Shown one piece after another: positions 8,614 through 18,257 of a DNA stretch of 64,000 bases. The DNA comes from Oceanobacillus profundus. GTDB taxonomy: Bacteria > Bacillota > Bacilli > Bacillales > Amphibacillaceae. The stretch is taken from the NCBI RefSeq assembly GCF_003515705.1, contig NZ_QWEH01000013.1, positions 1 to 64,000 of the forward strand, given 5' to 3'. Numbering within the stretch: the first letter of the stretch is position 1; each line of letters begins with the position of its first letter. The notes below the pieces were generated by a model. That model did no database searches, had not been told where the DNA came from, and saw only the letters and a list, made by a program, of their open reading frames with translations. A program made the position numbers and the translations under genes.

Positions 8614-9816
8614 ATGAATCAAGTACCTTGGTATCAACGGTTAAAAGAAAAACGATTGGAATACGGTGTATCGCAAAATAAACTAGCTACTCATATTGGG
8701 ATTTCAAGACAATATATGAGTGAAATTGAAACGGGAAAAGTAACACCTTCCGATTCACTACAAGCTACCTTGTTCGATATTTTAGAGCAATTTAATCCAG
8801 ACGCTCCATTAGAAATCTTGTTTGACTATGTACGAATTCGATTTTTAACGATAAACCCGAAGCCTGTCATTGAAGAGATTTTGAAACTCAAAATGGAGTA
8901 CATGTTACATGAGGATTATGCGTTTTATTCCTATATGGAACAATATGTTTTTGGTGATATTGTGGTGATGGTTTCACCTGATGAGGACAAAGGCTGTTTA
9001 CTTGAACTTAAAGGAAAGGGATGCAGACAATTTGAGAATTTCTTACTAGCACAGCAACGAACATGGTTCGATTTTTTTATGGACGTGTTTCGTGTTGGCG
9101 GAGTTTTCAAACGAATTGATCTTGCGATAAACGATAAAACAGGGATATTGGATATTCCATTTCTGACTAACAAATGTCGTAATGAAGAATGTATCTCTGT
9201 TTTCCGTAGTTTTAAAAGCTATCGTTCTGGTGAACTTGTGCAGAGTGAAGACAAGCCTGACATGGGAAATACGTTATATATTGGCTCTTTAAAAAGTGAC
9301 GTGTACTTTTGTGCGTATGAAAAGGATTATGAACAATACGTGAAATTTGGAACATCACTCGAAGATACGGACGTGAAAAATCGCTTTGAAATTCGATTAA
9401 AGAATGATCGTGCTTACCATGCGGTTGTCGATCTAATGATGTATGAAGACGCTGGACGGACTGCCTTTTCGATCATTAATCGGTATATTCGTTTTGTCGA
9501 TAAGGACGAGGAAAAACGTCGCAGTAGTTGGAAAATGAATAAGGAATGGCAACGATTTTTGGATTTGGGTGTGAATAGAAAAATTTCATTAACGACAAAG
9601 CCCGAACCTTACACTTTTGATAAGACACTCAGATGGCTAGCTCATCAAGTCGCCCCCACTTGGAAACTAGCGACAAAGATAGATGAACTCAATCAAACGA
9701 GTGTAATTAAGGATATGTTGGAACAGACAGAGTTATCCAAGCGCCATCAAAAAATACTCATGCAACAAACCATTCCTATAGAGAAAGTGATTCAACCATC
9801 ATCAGATAACGAATGA
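8614..9816 (+). CDS. Rolling-circle relaxase, NicK/Tn916 Orf20 family
   Basis: This 400-aa relaxase should nick oriT, remain bound to the 5' end and start both transfer and rolling-circle replication. The first 60 residues are a Cro/C1-type helix-turn-helix (LATHIGISRQYMSEIETGK). The rest is the Rep_trans domain, with the hydrophobic-His/Asp segment FKRIDLAIND (about residue 168) and later aromatic residues that usually supply the nucleophile. I start at ATG 8614, 7 nt after GGAGG. ATG 8608 is too close to that site. It follows oriT directly. The HTH-plus-Rep_trans layout is the normal Tn916 Orf20 form. Confidence 0.93.
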   Translation: MNQVPWYQRLKEKRLEYGVSQNKLATHIGISRQYMSEIETGKVTPSDSLQATLFDILEQFNPDAPLEILFDYVRIRFLTINPKPVIEEILKLKMEYMLHEDYAFYSYMEQYVFGDIVVMVSPDEDKGCLLELKGKGCRQFENFLLAQQRTWFDFFMDVFRVGGVFKRIDLAINDKTGILDIPFLTNKCRNEECISVFRSFKSYRSGELVQSEDKPDMGNTLYIGSLKSDVYFCAYEKDYEQYVKFGTSLEDTDVKNRFEIRLKNDRAYHAVVDLMMYEDAGRTAFSIINRYIRFVDKDEEKRRSSWKMNKEWQRFLDLGVNRKISLTTKPEPYTFDKTLRWLAHQVAPTWKLATKIDELNQTSVIKDMLEQTELSKRHQKILMQQTIPIEKVIQPSSDNE

Positions 9817-9842
9817 TTAACTTTTGAAGGGAGAAAATCCAA

Positions 9843-10064
9843 ATGAATTTTGGGCAGAATTTATACAACTGGTTTCTAAGTAATGCACAATCGTTAGTAT
9901 TAATGGCAATTGTCGTGATTGGAATTTATTTAGGCTTTAAACGAGAGTTTTCCAAATTGATAGGCTTTTTAATTATTGCTTTGGTTGCGGTTGGATTAGT
10001 CTTTAATGCGGCCGGAGTGAAAGATGTGTTGTTAAACCTCTTTAATCGAATCATAGGGGCTTAA
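9843..10064 (+). CDS. Small conjugation membrane protein, TcpD-like
   Basis: This 73-aa protein has two hydrophobic helices (about 15-33 and 40-60) with a positively charged loop KREFSK between them. Its size, its layout and its place after the relaxase match the small TcpD/ConC-type membrane proteins of Gram-positive conjugation systems, which join the channel in the cell membrane. The ribosome site GAAGGGAG lies 8-9 nt before ATG 9843. The assignment rests on position and topology rather than on a motif. Confidence 0.75.
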   Translation: MNFGQNLYNWFLSNAQSLVLMAIVVIGIYLGFKREFSKLIGFLIIALVAVGLVFNAAGVKDVLLNLFNRIIGA

Positions 10065-10231
10065 ATTATACCGTTTTTTTGTGGAAGATAAGTGGTCTTC
10101 TTATGTTCTGCAAAAAAATGGTGGACCAAACGGTAGTGCGGTAGGGATTAACAAGCCTCATTTGTGTATCAACAGATAAAACGCTGCTGCTTTTTTTATG
10201 GCTATTTTTAATAAAAAGGATGTGATAACCA
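10065..10231 (+). promoter_or_regulatory. Structured leader upstream of ardA
   Basis: The stretch has no ORF but contains the long-range inverted repeat TACCGTTT / AAACGGTA (about 10069-10131). A T-run after GCTGCTGC lies at 10182-10199. It may be an attenuating leader for ardA. I cannot assign it to a known class. Confidence 0.4.
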
Positions 10232-10732
10232 ATGGAAATGCAGGTCTATATAGCTAACCTCGGAAAATATAATGAGGGTGAATTGGTTGGTGCTTGGTTT
10301 ACCCCACCCATTGATATGGAAGATGTGAAAGAACGTATTGGTTTAAATGACGAATATGAAGAATATGCAATTCATGATTTCGAGTTGCCCTTTGAGGTGG
10401 ATGAATATACGCCGATTTCTGAAATCAATCGGTTATGTGCAATGGTTCAAGAAATCGAAGGCTCTCCTTTATATGATGCACTATCAGAAGTGCAAGGCTA
10501 TTGGTTTGATAGTTTGGAAGAATTACTGGAACATCAGGATGACATCATTTGTTATTCTGATTGTGAAGATATGGAAGATGTTGCGAGATACTTGATAGAA
10601 GAAACAGGCGTACTTGGAGAAGTCCCTGCTAACTTACAGAATTATATTGATTACAGAGCTTTTGGACGTGACCTTGAAATTGAAGGCAGCTTTCTCGTGA
10701 CGTCACATGGTGTATTTGAATATGTTCAATAG
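10232..10732 (+). CDS. ardA: Antirestriction protein ArdA (Tn916 Orf18)
   Basis: This 166-aa, strongly acidic protein belongs to the ArdA family. ArdA mimics B-form DNA and blocks type I restriction and modification enzymes, protecting an incoming element in a new host. It shows the family start (VYIANLGKYNEGELVGAWF) and the conserved QGYWFDSLEELLEH-like segment, with Asp/Glu spread over the whole length. It sits between the TcpD-like and TcpE genes, as orf18 does in Tn916, and has its own terminator. Confidence 0.92.
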   Translation: MEMQVYIANLGKYNEGELVGAWFTPPIDMEDVKERIGLNDEYEEYAIHDFELPFEVDEYTPISEINRLCAMVQEIEGSPLYDALSEVQGYWFDSLEELLEHQDDIICYSDCEDMEDVARYLIEETGVLGEVPANLQNYIDYRAFGRDLEIEGSFLVTSHGVFEYVQ

Positions 10733-10738
10733 ATGAAG

Positions 10739-10769
10739 AAGCAGCTTGTTCTCGTACAGGCTGCTTTTT
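10739..10769 (+). terminator. Intrinsic terminator after ardA
   Basis: AAGCAGC pairs with GCTGCTT over a 14-nt loop and runs into TTTTTC. It would limit ardA transcript from entering the tcpE-virB4 genes. Confidence 0.75.
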
Positions 10770-10793
10770 CTATGTACGAAAGGATGATTTTAT

Positions 10794-11186
10794 ATGAAAA
10801 AACTCAAAAGTTATACTCGTATTTGGTCAGTCGAAAAAGTGATTTATGCCATTAATGATTTTCGTTTACCTTTTCCCGTAACATTCAATCAAATGTCATG
10901 GTTTGTACTTTCGCTCTTAGTTGTCATGTTGTTAGGAAATCTTCCCCCGTTATCTTTGATTAATGGTGCATTATTAAAATATGTCGGAATACCAGTTGGT
11001 TTGACATGGTTTATGAGCCAGAAAACATTTGATGGCAAAAAACCGTACAGCTTTCTCAAGTCTGCATTGACCTATTGGTTTCGACCTAAAGTTACGTATG
11101 CAGGAAAACCTATCAAACTACAACATGTAAAGGTAAATGAAAGCTTAACGGCTGTTAGGAGTGAAATCCATGCGTTATCCGATTAA
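10794..11186 (+). CDS. TcpE/ConD-family conjugation membrane protein (Tn916 Orf17)
   Basis: This 130-aa protein has two central membrane helices (about 38-55 and 58-75). They are flanked by a family-typical basic N-terminus (KKLKSYTRIWSVEKVIYAI) and a C-terminal KTFDGKKPYSFLKS segment. TcpE/ConD proteins anchor the conjugation machinery at the membrane. The 3' end overlaps the VirB4 start region by about 17 nt, so translation is coupled, as in Tn916 and ICEBs1. Confidence 0.88.
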   Translation: MKKLKSYTRIWSVEKVIYAINDFRLPFPVTFNQMSWFVLSLLVVMLLGNLPPLSLINGALLKYVGIPVGLTWFMSQKTFDGKKPYSFLKSALTYWFRPKVTYAGKPIKLQHVKVNESLTAVRSEIHALSD

Positions 11187-13626
11187 ATATCTTGAAAACA
11201 ATCTTGTTTTCAATCATGACGGCGAATGTTTTGCGTATTATGAGCTGTTGCCATATAATTATTCCTTTTTATCGGAGGATGAGAAAATACAGGTTCATGA
11301 CCATTTCCGTCAATTGATTGCACAAAATCAAGACGGGAAAATACATGCTTTACAGATTAGTACCGCAAGTAGTATTCGCTCGGTACAAGAACGAAGCAAA
11401 GACTTAGTCACAGGGCGATTACAAGAGGTTGCTTATGAACGGATTGACGACCAAACGGAAGCCCTTGTTTCCATGATTGGTGAACATCAAGTAGATTATC
11501 GTTTCTTTATTGGGTTTAAGCTGTTACTGAATGAAGAAGAAGTCAGTATGAAATCAATGGGGAAAAACATTAAAAATTCACTATCTTCATTTGTCCGTGA
11601 TGTGAATCATCATCTGATGGGAGATTTTGTTTCCATGCCTCATGATGAAATTAGACGTTTCTCTAAAATGGAATCGTTATTACAAAACAAAATTTCGAGA
11701 CGTTTTAAGGTACGCCCATTAGATAAAAATGACTTTGGCTATCTAATTGAACATCTTCACGGCCAAACTGGAATGGCTTATGACGAGTATGATTATGCTC
11801 TTCCCCTAAAGAAGTTAAAAAGGGAAACGTTAGTGAAACGATATGATCTGATTAAACCGTCCCGTTGTTTAATTGAGGAAAACCAACGCTATTTAAAAAT
11901 CGAACAGGAAGAACAAACAACATATGTGGCCTACTTTACGATTAATTCCATTGTCGGTGATCTTGAGTTTCCATCGGATGAAATCTTTTATTATCAACAA
12001 CAACAATTTGATTTTCCAATCGATACTTCCATGAACGTAGAAATTGTAACGAATAAAAAAGCATTGTCTACCGTTCGGAATAAGAAAAAGGAACTCAAAG
12101 ACCTGGATAACCATGCCTGGGAATCCGATAACGAAACAGGTAGCAATGTCATCGACGCGCTGGAACAGGTCAATGAACTAGAAGATGTGCTCGACCAAAG
12201 TAAAGAATCAATGTATAAGTTAAGCTATGTCATTCGAGTATCTGCCCCTAACTTGGATGAACTCAAACAGCGTTGTAATGAGGTGAAAGATTTTTATGAT
12301 GATTTGAACGTAAAACTTGTTCGTCCATTTGGAGATATGATCGGTTTACACAGTGAATTTATCCCAGCCAGTAAACGGTATATGAATGATTATATCCAGT
12401 ACGTAACTTCTGACTTTTTAGCAGGACTCGGATTTGGAGCTACACAAATGCTGGGAGAAACAGAAGGAATATATTTTGGTTACAACTTAGATACGGGAAG
12501 AAATGTATACCTAAATCCAAGCTTAGCCAGTCAAGGTGTAAAAGGTTCCGTCACCAATGCGTTAGCTTCCGCTTTTCTAGGTTCACTGGGTGGTGGAAAA
12601 TCATTCTCGAACAACTTACTTGTTTATTACTCGGTTCTCTTTGGTGGTCAAGCTCTCATTGTTGATCCCAAGGCGGAACGAGGAAACTGGAAAGAAACAT
12701 TGCCCGAAATTGCTCATGAAATAAATACTGTCAATTTAACGAGTGAGGAAAGCAATAAAGGATTACTTGATCCTTTTGTCATTATGAAAAAGAAAAAAGA
12801 CTCGGAAAGTCTTGCAATTGATATTCTTACCTTTCTCACGGGTATATCGAGTCGAGATGGAGATAAATTCCCGGTATTACGACGAGCGATTCGAGCCGTC
12901 GGCCAACAGGAAGAACGTGGTTTACTTCTTGTGATCCATGAACTAAGAAGTGATCCCAATCCTTTAGCAGGCCCTATTGCTGACCATATCGAAAGTTTTA
13001 CGGATTATGACTTCGCCCACCTTCTGTTTTCAGATGGAGCAGTGAAAAACTCGATTAGCTTAGAAAAACAATTAAATATCATCCAAGTGGCAGACTTAGT
13101 ATTACCAGATGCAGAAACAAATTTTGAAGAGTATACGACGATGGAGTTACTTAGTGTCGCTATGCTCATTGTCATTTCTACATTTGCATTAGATTTTATC
13201 CATTCGGATCGCAGTGTATTCAAAATTGTAGATTTAGACGAAGCTTGGTCATTCTTGCAAGTAGCACAAGGAAAGACATTATCTAACAAACTAGTGCGAG
13301 CGGGGCGTGCGATGAATGCGGGTGTGTACTTCGTCACGCAAAATGCGGCTGATCTAACCGATGAAAAACTAAAAAATAACATTGGTGTGAAGTTTGCTTT
13401 TCGCTCTAGGGATATAAATGAAATAAAAAAGACACTTGAATTTTTTGGAGTAGATAAAGAAGATGAAGGGAATCAAAGGAAACTTCGGGAACTGGAGAAC
13501 GGTCAATGTTTAATTCAAGATTTGTATGGACGTGTGGGGATTATTCAAGTCCACCCTGTCTTTGAAGATTTATTTTATGCTTTTGACACGCGTCCACCTT
13601 CACAGGAGAAGAAAGGTGGCGATTAA
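11170..13626 (+). CDS. VirB4-type conjugation ATPase (ConE, Tn916 Orf16)
   Basis: This 818-aa protein powers assembly or operation of the type IV secretion channel. It has an N-terminal TraC/VirB4 domain and then a P-loop ATPase with Walker A GSLGGGKS near 470. Walker B is in KIVDLDEAW near residue 690, followed by the conserved GRAMNAGVYFVTQNA segment. The size is normal for ConE/TcpF. AGGAGTG lies 6 nt before ATG 11170, so I reject the upstream GTG 11161, which is part of that ribosome site. It overlaps tcpE and is followed immediately by the VirB6-like gene. Confidence 0.95.
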   Translation: MRYPIKYLENNLVFNHDGECFAYYELLPYNYSFLSEDEKIQVHDHFRQLIAQNQDGKIHALQISTASSIRSVQERSKDLVTGRLQEVAYERIDDQTEALVSMIGEHQVDYRFFIGFKLLLNEEEVSMKSMGKNIKNSLSSFVRDVNHHLMGDFVSMPHDEIRRFSKMESLLQNKISRRFKVRPLDKNDFGYLIEHLHGQTGMAYDEYDYALPLKKLKRETLVKRYDLIKPSRCLIEENQRYLKIEQEEQTTYVAYFTINSIVGDLEFPSDEIFYYQQQQFDFPIDTSMNVEIVTNKKALSTVRNKKKELKDLDNHAWESDNETGSNVIDALEQVNELEDVLDQSKESMYKLSYVIRVSAPNLDELKQRCNEVKDFYDDLNVKLVRPFGDMIGLHSEFIPASKRYMNDYIQYVTSDFLAGLGFGATQMLGETEGIYFGYNLDTGRNVYLNPSLASQGVKGSVTNALASAFLGSLGGGKSFSNNLLVYYSVLFGGQALIVDPKAERGNWKETLPEIAHEINTVNLTSEESNKGLLDPFVIMKKKKDSESLAIDILTFLTGISSRDGDKFPVLRRAIRAVGQQEERGLLLVIHELRSDPNPLAGPIADHIESFTDYDFAHLLFSDGAVKNSISLEKQLNIIQVADLVLPDAETNFEEYTTMELLSVAMLIVISTFALDFIHSDRSVFKIVDLDEAWSFLQVAQGKTLSNKLVRAGRAMNAGVYFVTQNAADLTDEKLKNNIGVKFAFRSRDINEIKKTLEFFGVDKEDEGNQRKLRELENGQCLIQDLYGRVGIIQVHPVFEDLFYAFDTRPPSQEKKGGD

Positions 13627-13627
13627 T

Positions 13628-15802
13628 TTGAACAAACAAAAATGGAAAAAGATTGTCTTAACGGTGGTACTTATTGGTACTGCCGTTTTTCTATACCTTC
13701 TTTTACTTGGAACATTTGCCCAAGCTGCTGGGTTGGTTGATGATACGATATCGGAAGACAATCTGTATTCTAAATATCCGCTTGATCATTACCAACTCGA
13801 TTTTTACGTAGACACAGGTTGGGATTGGCTGCCATGGAATTGGAATGATGGCATTGGAAAACAAGTGATGTATGGACTATACACAATCACGAATTTCATT
13901 TGGATTATTAGCCTGTATTTATCAAATGCGACAGGCTACTTAATCCAACAAGCTTATTCTCTCGACTTCATTTCCCAAACAGCAGACGCTATCGGGAAAA
14001 ACATGCAAACATTAGCTGGAATTACAGCAAGTGGGTTCAGTAGTTCTGGATTTTATGTAGGTTTTTTGCTTCTTTTCATTTTAGTGATTGGGATTTACGT
14101 GGCATATACAGGATTAATGAAACGGGAAACGACGAAAGCGATTCGGGCAATCCTAAACTTTTTAGTCGTGTTTATTTTGTCAGCTTCTTTTATCGCTTAC
14201 GCTCCAACATATATTGCTAAAATCAATGATTTTTCAGCAGATATTAGTCAAGCAAGTTTAGATTTAGGAACTAAAATTTTGATGCCTAACTCTACAAGTC
14301 AAGGAAAAGACAGCGTTGATCTGATACGGAATAACCTCTTTTCCATTCAAGTGGAACAGCCTTGGATGTTATTACAATTTGGTGATTCGGATAAAGAAAC
14401 AATTGGCGAAGAACGTGTCGAAACCTTAGTTTCTATCAATCCTGATACGAATAACGGGAAAGATCGTGAAGATGCTGTCAAAGCAGAAATTGAAGACCAT
14501 GACAATAAAAACTTAACGATTACGAAAACGACCACTCGCTTAGGAATGGTCTTCTTTTTATTTCTATTCAATATTGGGATTTCAATTTTTGTGTTTCTTC
14601 TTTCGGGAATTATGATCTTCTCGCAAATTCTGTTTATTATCTATGCGATGTTTTTACCCATCAGTTTTTTACTGTCGATGATACCGACTTTTGAAAACAT
14701 GGGAAAACAGGCGATTATGAAACTATTTAATGTGATTATGCTTCGGGCTGGTATTACGCTCATTATTACAGTTGCTTTTAGTGTTTCATCCATGCTTTAC
14801 AGCTTAACAACAAGTTATCCATTTTTCTTGATTGCCTTTTTGCAGATTGTGACGTTTGCAGGCATTTACATGAAACTTGGTGACATTATGAGCATGTTTA
14901 AACTGCAAAGTAGTGACTCGCAACAAGTTGGACGTCAAGTTATGCGTCGCCCTTACCGAATGTTTAATCGTGGCAGCCGGCGATTACAGCGAACAATCGG
15001 ACGCACCCTTGCAGGAGCAACAGCTGGAGCAACGGTCGGGGCAATGGTTGGAAAATCAAAGCAAACAAAAGGGGCCTTCCCCCCTATTCGACCGTTACAG
15101 CGGTTGACATCAACTGCAAATAACAATAAAGAACGCTCAAATGGCAATACAAAACAAACAACTTTGAGCCAGAAAGTAGGTCAAGTCACAGGAAAAATGC
15201 TTGGTGCGAAAAGTCAGTTCCGTGCAAATATAGTTCATCGTAAAGAACAACTGCATGATTTACCTACTACTGCTCAATATGCGGTGATGCAAGGAAAAGA
15301 AAAGCTTACAAAGCCTACCCGTAATTTTAAAGAAGGCATGAAGCAAGCAAAGGAAAAGAGACAAAAAACACATGCAGACCGTCAAGCAAAACATCGTCAA
15401 ACCATTGCAGATAGACGGCAAGCATTGGATAAAAAACGTACCCCTTCTCTAAAGACTGCTAGTTATGAACGACCAGTCACGCATGATGTCAATGAATCAG
15501 CACATCAAGACAGATTAAAGAACCCAACTGTTCAACAAAAAGAAAAGATAAGACCTGTCGCAAAAAGCGAGCATATGAAGCAATTCAAATTACAACGACA
15601 GTTATCGAGTCCAGACAGAAAAGTGTATTTTACAGATAATCCCAAACAACCAGTAAAAAAAGAAAACCGATCTCCCAATGAAGAACGTTCTCGATCAAAA
15701 AATAGTCGGACAATCATCGAGCGTCCTTCTAAACCGTTGAAACGTACAAACCAGAAACAAATCACTAAGCGTCCAATCCATGCAACTAGGAGGAAACGCT
15801 AA
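13628..15802 (+). CDS. VirB6/TrbL-like channel protein (ConG, Tn916 Orf15)
   Basis: This protein of 724 aa has a signal-like first helix ending near AQAAG. Several membrane helices lie between about 85 and 450, and a long basic, low-complexity cytoplasmic tail (about 450-724) is rich in Lys, Arg, Gln and Pro. This is the typical build of the polytopic core channel proteins ConG/TcpH/Orf15. AAGGTGG lies 8 nt before TTG 13628, which is the likely start. The longer upstream frame overlaps VirB4 and lacks a ribosome site. It ends in an ATGA-type overlap with the cell-wall hydrolase gene. Confidence 0.9.
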   Translation: MNKQKWKKIVLTVVLIGTAVFLYLLLLGTFAQAAGLVDDTISEDNLYSKYPLDHYQLDFYVDTGWDWLPWNWNDGIGKQVMYGLYTITNFIWIISLYLSNATGYLIQQAYSLDFISQTADAIGKNMQTLAGITASGFSSSGFYVGFLLLFILVIGIYVAYTGLMKRETTKAIRAILNFLVVFILSASFIAYAPTYIAKINDFSADISQASLDLGTKILMPNSTSQGKDSVDLIRNNLFSIQVEQPWMLLQFGDSDKETIGEERVETLVSINPDTNNGKDREDAVKAEIEDHDNKNLTITKTTTRLGMVFFLFLFNIGISIFVFLLSGIMIFSQILFIIYAMFLPISFLLSMIPTFENMGKQAIMKLFNVIMLRAGITLIITVAFSVSSMLYSLTTSYPFFLIAFLQIVTFAGIYMKLGDIMSMFKLQSSDSQQVGRQVMRRPYRMFNRGSRRLQRTIGRTLAGATAGATVGAMVGKSKQTKGAFPPIRPLQRLTSTANNNKERSNGNTKQTTLSQKVGQVTGKMLGAKSQFRANIVHRKEQLHDLPTTAQYAVMQGKEKLTKPTRNFKEGMKQAKEKRQKTHADRQAKHRQTIADRRQALDKKRTPSLKTASYERPVTHDVNESAHQDRLKNPTVQQKEKIRPVAKSEHMKQFKLQRQLSSPDRKVYFTDNPKQPVKKENRSPNEERSRSKNSRTIIERPSKPLKRTNQKQITKRPIHATRRKR

Positions 15803-16821
15803 TGAAAGTCATGAAATTAAAAATCATGTTCATTGCTTTGGGATTAGGCTTTCTTGCCTTTTTAGGATTATTGGCCTTTGTAGCGATTTTTATATCGAAT
15901 GAAGAACACTCATTAGATAGTGATGACTCCATTGATGAGATAGGCGGTATATCTGTTTCTGCGGATGTGCTAAAACATCAAGCAATGGTAGAAAAATATG
16001 CGAAAGAATATGGCATTCTTGAGTATGTTTCTACTCTACTTGCCATTATTGAAGTAGAAAGCGGCGGCAAGTTAAAAGATGTGATGCAAAGTAGTGAATC
16101 ATTGGGATTACCACCAAACACATTGGATACCGAAGCATCGATTCAACAAGGGACAAAATACTTTGCGGATTTATTACGTTCCGCAAAAGCAAGCGGTGTC
16201 GATGAGAATACAGTCATTCAAGCATATAACTATGGCGGTGCTTTTATTGATTACGTTGCAAAAAGAGACACACAATATAGTTTTGGACTAGCCGAAAGTT
16301 TTGCGAAAGAACGTTCAGGCGGTAGCAGAGTCATTTATTCAAATCCAATAACCAAAAAGAAAAATGGTGGTTGGCGTTACCGTTATGGCAATATGTTTTA
16401 TGTCGATTTAGTCAGTCAATATTTTATATCGCCTCACTTCGATGATGAAATGGTTCAGATCGTGATGAATGAAGCTTTAAAGTATGAAGGGTTTCCTTAT
16501 GTTTTTGGGGGAGATAATCCAAATACTTCTTTTGATTGTAGCGGATTAACACAATGGAGTTATCGAAAGGCGGGTATTAACTTGCCCCGAACAGCGCAGG
16601 AACAGTATGACGTGACCGAGCATATACCCTTGTCTGAAGCAAAACCTGGTGATTTAGTATTCTTTCATTCCACATATAATGCAGGAACCTATGTCACTCA
16701 CGTTGGGATCTATGTTGGGAACAACCAAATGTATAATGCTGGAGATCCAATCGGTTATGCAGATTTAACTACTGCCTACTGGCAAAAACACTTAATTGGA
16801 GCTGGACGTATTAAACAATAG
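15802..16821 (+). CDS. Bifunctional cell-wall hydrolase, CwlT-like (Tn916 Orf14)
   Basis: This 339-aa exported or anchored hydrolase opens peptidoglycan for the mating channel. It has an N-terminal membrane helix (about 8-33). A lysozyme-like domain follows (about 55-170, catalytic-type Glu in LAIIEVESGG). The C-terminal NlpC/P60 peptidase domain has Cys at about 246 in SFDCSGL and His in THVGIYVG near 300. The domain order muramidase then gamma-D-Glu-diamino acid endopeptidase is that of CwlT of ICEBs1 and Orf14 of Tn916. AGGAGG precedes ATG 15802 within the end of the VirB6-like gene. Confidence 0.95.
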   Translation: MKVMKLKIMFIALGLGFLAFLGLLAFVAIFISNEEHSLDSDDSIDEIGGISVSADVLKHQAMVEKYAKEYGILEYVSTLLAIIEVESGGKLKDVMQSSESLGLPPNTLDTEASIQQGTKYFADLLRSAKASGVDENTVIQAYNYGGAFIDYVAKRDTQYSFGLAESFAKERSGGSRVIYSNPITKKKNGGWRYRYGNMFYVDLVSQYFISPHFDDEMVQIVMNEALKYEGFPYVFGGDNPNTSFDCSGLTQWSYRKAGINLPRTAQEQYDVTEHIPLSEAKPGDLVFFHSTYNAGTYVTHVGIYVGNNQMYNAGDPIGYADLTTAYWQKHLIGAGRIKQ

Positions 16822-16836
16822 AAAGGTTTGAATCAA

Positions 16837-17748
16837 ATGAGAAGATTTTTTAAAAGAAAAGAAAAACAAACGACCGAAACAAAATCCAGAAAAATGAAAG
16901 TACGGACTGTCGGTACACGTAAAAAAACAGTAACTCTTTTATGGATATTACTTATTGGTAGCCTAGCCTTTGGAATCTATAAAAACTTTACAGCAATTGA
17001 TCAACATACCGTTCATGAAAGAGAAATCATTGAAACCAAGATCATGGATATGAATGCGATTGAAAGCTTTACGAAAAACTTTGTGAAAGATTACTACACA
17101 TGGCAAAATGAAAAAGATTCCATTGAACAACGGGTGGAAAAGATCAGTCACTATTTGACAGAGGAATTACAAGCATTAAATACCGATACCGTAAGAGATG
17201 ATATTCCTACTAGTTCCAACGTAGGTAATATTGATATCTGGTCAGTGTCACCAGAAAATGATAATACCTATGCGGTTGTTTATTCGGTAGATCAAAAAAT
17301 TATGGAAGATAAAAATAGCGAAATGGTCCGATCCACCTATCGAATCTTATTACATCAAGATAATGTAGGAAACTTAGTAATTATACAAAGCCCTACCTTG
17401 TGGAGCTTACCGAATAAATCAGATTATGAGCCACAACAACCTGAAAGTAATGGAACAGTTGACTCTGATACGGTGCAAGAAGTGACAGAGTTTTTGGAGA
17501 CATTCTTTACATTTTATCCGACTGCAACAGAACAGGAACTTGATTATTATGTGAAAAATAATGCTTTACCACCGATTGGTAAGGATTATCTATTTTCAGG
17601 GCTAGTCAAGCCAGTATTCCAGACAATAGAGAACCAAATAAAAGTATGGGTTACTGTTAAATATATTGACGAAGCAACAAAAGCCACACAGTATTCGCAA
17701 TATATACTCACGTTAGAAAAAGATACAAATTGGATGATTGTCGAGTAA
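16837..17748 (+). CDS. TcpC/ConB-like conjugation protein (Tn916 Orf13)
   Basis: This protein of about 303 aa has one membrane helix (about 30-50) after a very basic N-terminus. It is followed by two tandem alpha/beta folds of the TcpC type (about 70-190 and 210-303), which resemble VirB8. It is a bitopic scaffold of the mating channel. ATG 16837 lies 10 nt after GAAAGG, while TTG 16828 is a weaker option. It is the last transfer gene. Downstream lies cargo, at the spot where Tn916 carries tetM. Confidence 0.9.
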   Translation: MRRFFKRKEKQTTETKSRKMKVRTVGTRKKTVTLLWILLIGSLAFGIYKNFTAIDQHTVHEREIIETKIMDMNAIESFTKNFVKDYYTWQNEKDSIEQRVEKISHYLTEELQALNTDTVRDDIPTSSNVGNIDIWSVSPENDNTYAVVYSVDQKIMEDKNSEMVRSTYRILLHQDNVGNLVIIQSPTLWSLPNKSDYEPQQPESNGTVDSDTVQEVTEFLETFFTFYPTATEQELDYYVKNNALPPIGKDYLFSGLVKPVFQTIENQIKVWVTVKYIDEATKATQYSQYILTLEKDTNWMIVE

Positions 17749-17764
17749 AAATGATTTAGTTTAT

Positions 17765-17932
17765 TTACTGTAGCTTTAGAATAAAGGTTTGATCAATTGC
17801 TCCGGTAGGCATTCCAGCTTCAGATGCAATTCTTCGGATAGATGCTTTTTCAATGCCTTCCGTTTCAATAATTTTCCAAGCTGTTTCAGCGATCATTTTT
17901 CTTTTGTGATCATGATCAACTATTTTCGGCAC
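17765..17932 (-). pseudogene. TetR-family regulator, 5' fragment
   Basis: A GTG at 17932 with ribosome site AGAGGTG opens 55 codons. They encode a TetR DNA-binding domain almost identical in pattern to the intact regulator at 21685-22290 (KIVDHDHKRKMIAE, IEKASIRRIASEAGM). Similarity stops after GMPTGAI, where unrelated sequence gives a stop at 17765, so the effector-binding domain is missing. The fragment lies beside a matching operator (17958-17994). It looks like a relic of a second copy of the same regulator-operator unit. Confidence 0.85.
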
Positions 17933-17957
17933 TCAAATCACCTCTTGCTTTTATTTA

Positions 17958-17994
17958 GCACACTGTGTTATTATCATTTCATCACAGTGTGTGG
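17958..17994. promoter_or_regulatory. TetR-type double palindrome operator (relic copy)
   Basis: CACACTGTGTT and CACAGTGTGTG are each near-palindromic and are arranged as an inverted pair. They match the sites at 22312-22349 upstream of the intact TetR gene. They sit at the start of the truncated tetR and probably once controlled both directions. Confidence 0.75.
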
Positions 17995-18257
17995 AATAAA
18001 TAAAGGGGGATGTTTAAATTATTGAAATCACTTATTGGAACATTAAAGAGGATGGGCATTATAAAAGTGGTGAAATAGGACCTTCTTGAGCAATTAAATC
18101 ATTTGTAATGGTACATTAAACTTCCTTTTTAACCGAACAAGTTTATTAAATGGTTTTGTGAACAGTTTAGGAGATAATAAGAAAAGGAATCTTAGAAATG
18201 AAACGAAGATAGTCATGGGCAATGCCTACATTTTTCAGGGAAAGGAGATTGAAATAG

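Noticed and set aside
18001-18257. Short coding-like stretches (for example a 22-codon peptide from ATG 18010) before the hydrolase
   Set aside because: The ribosome site is too close to the start and no longer frame exists. It is probably relic DNA.
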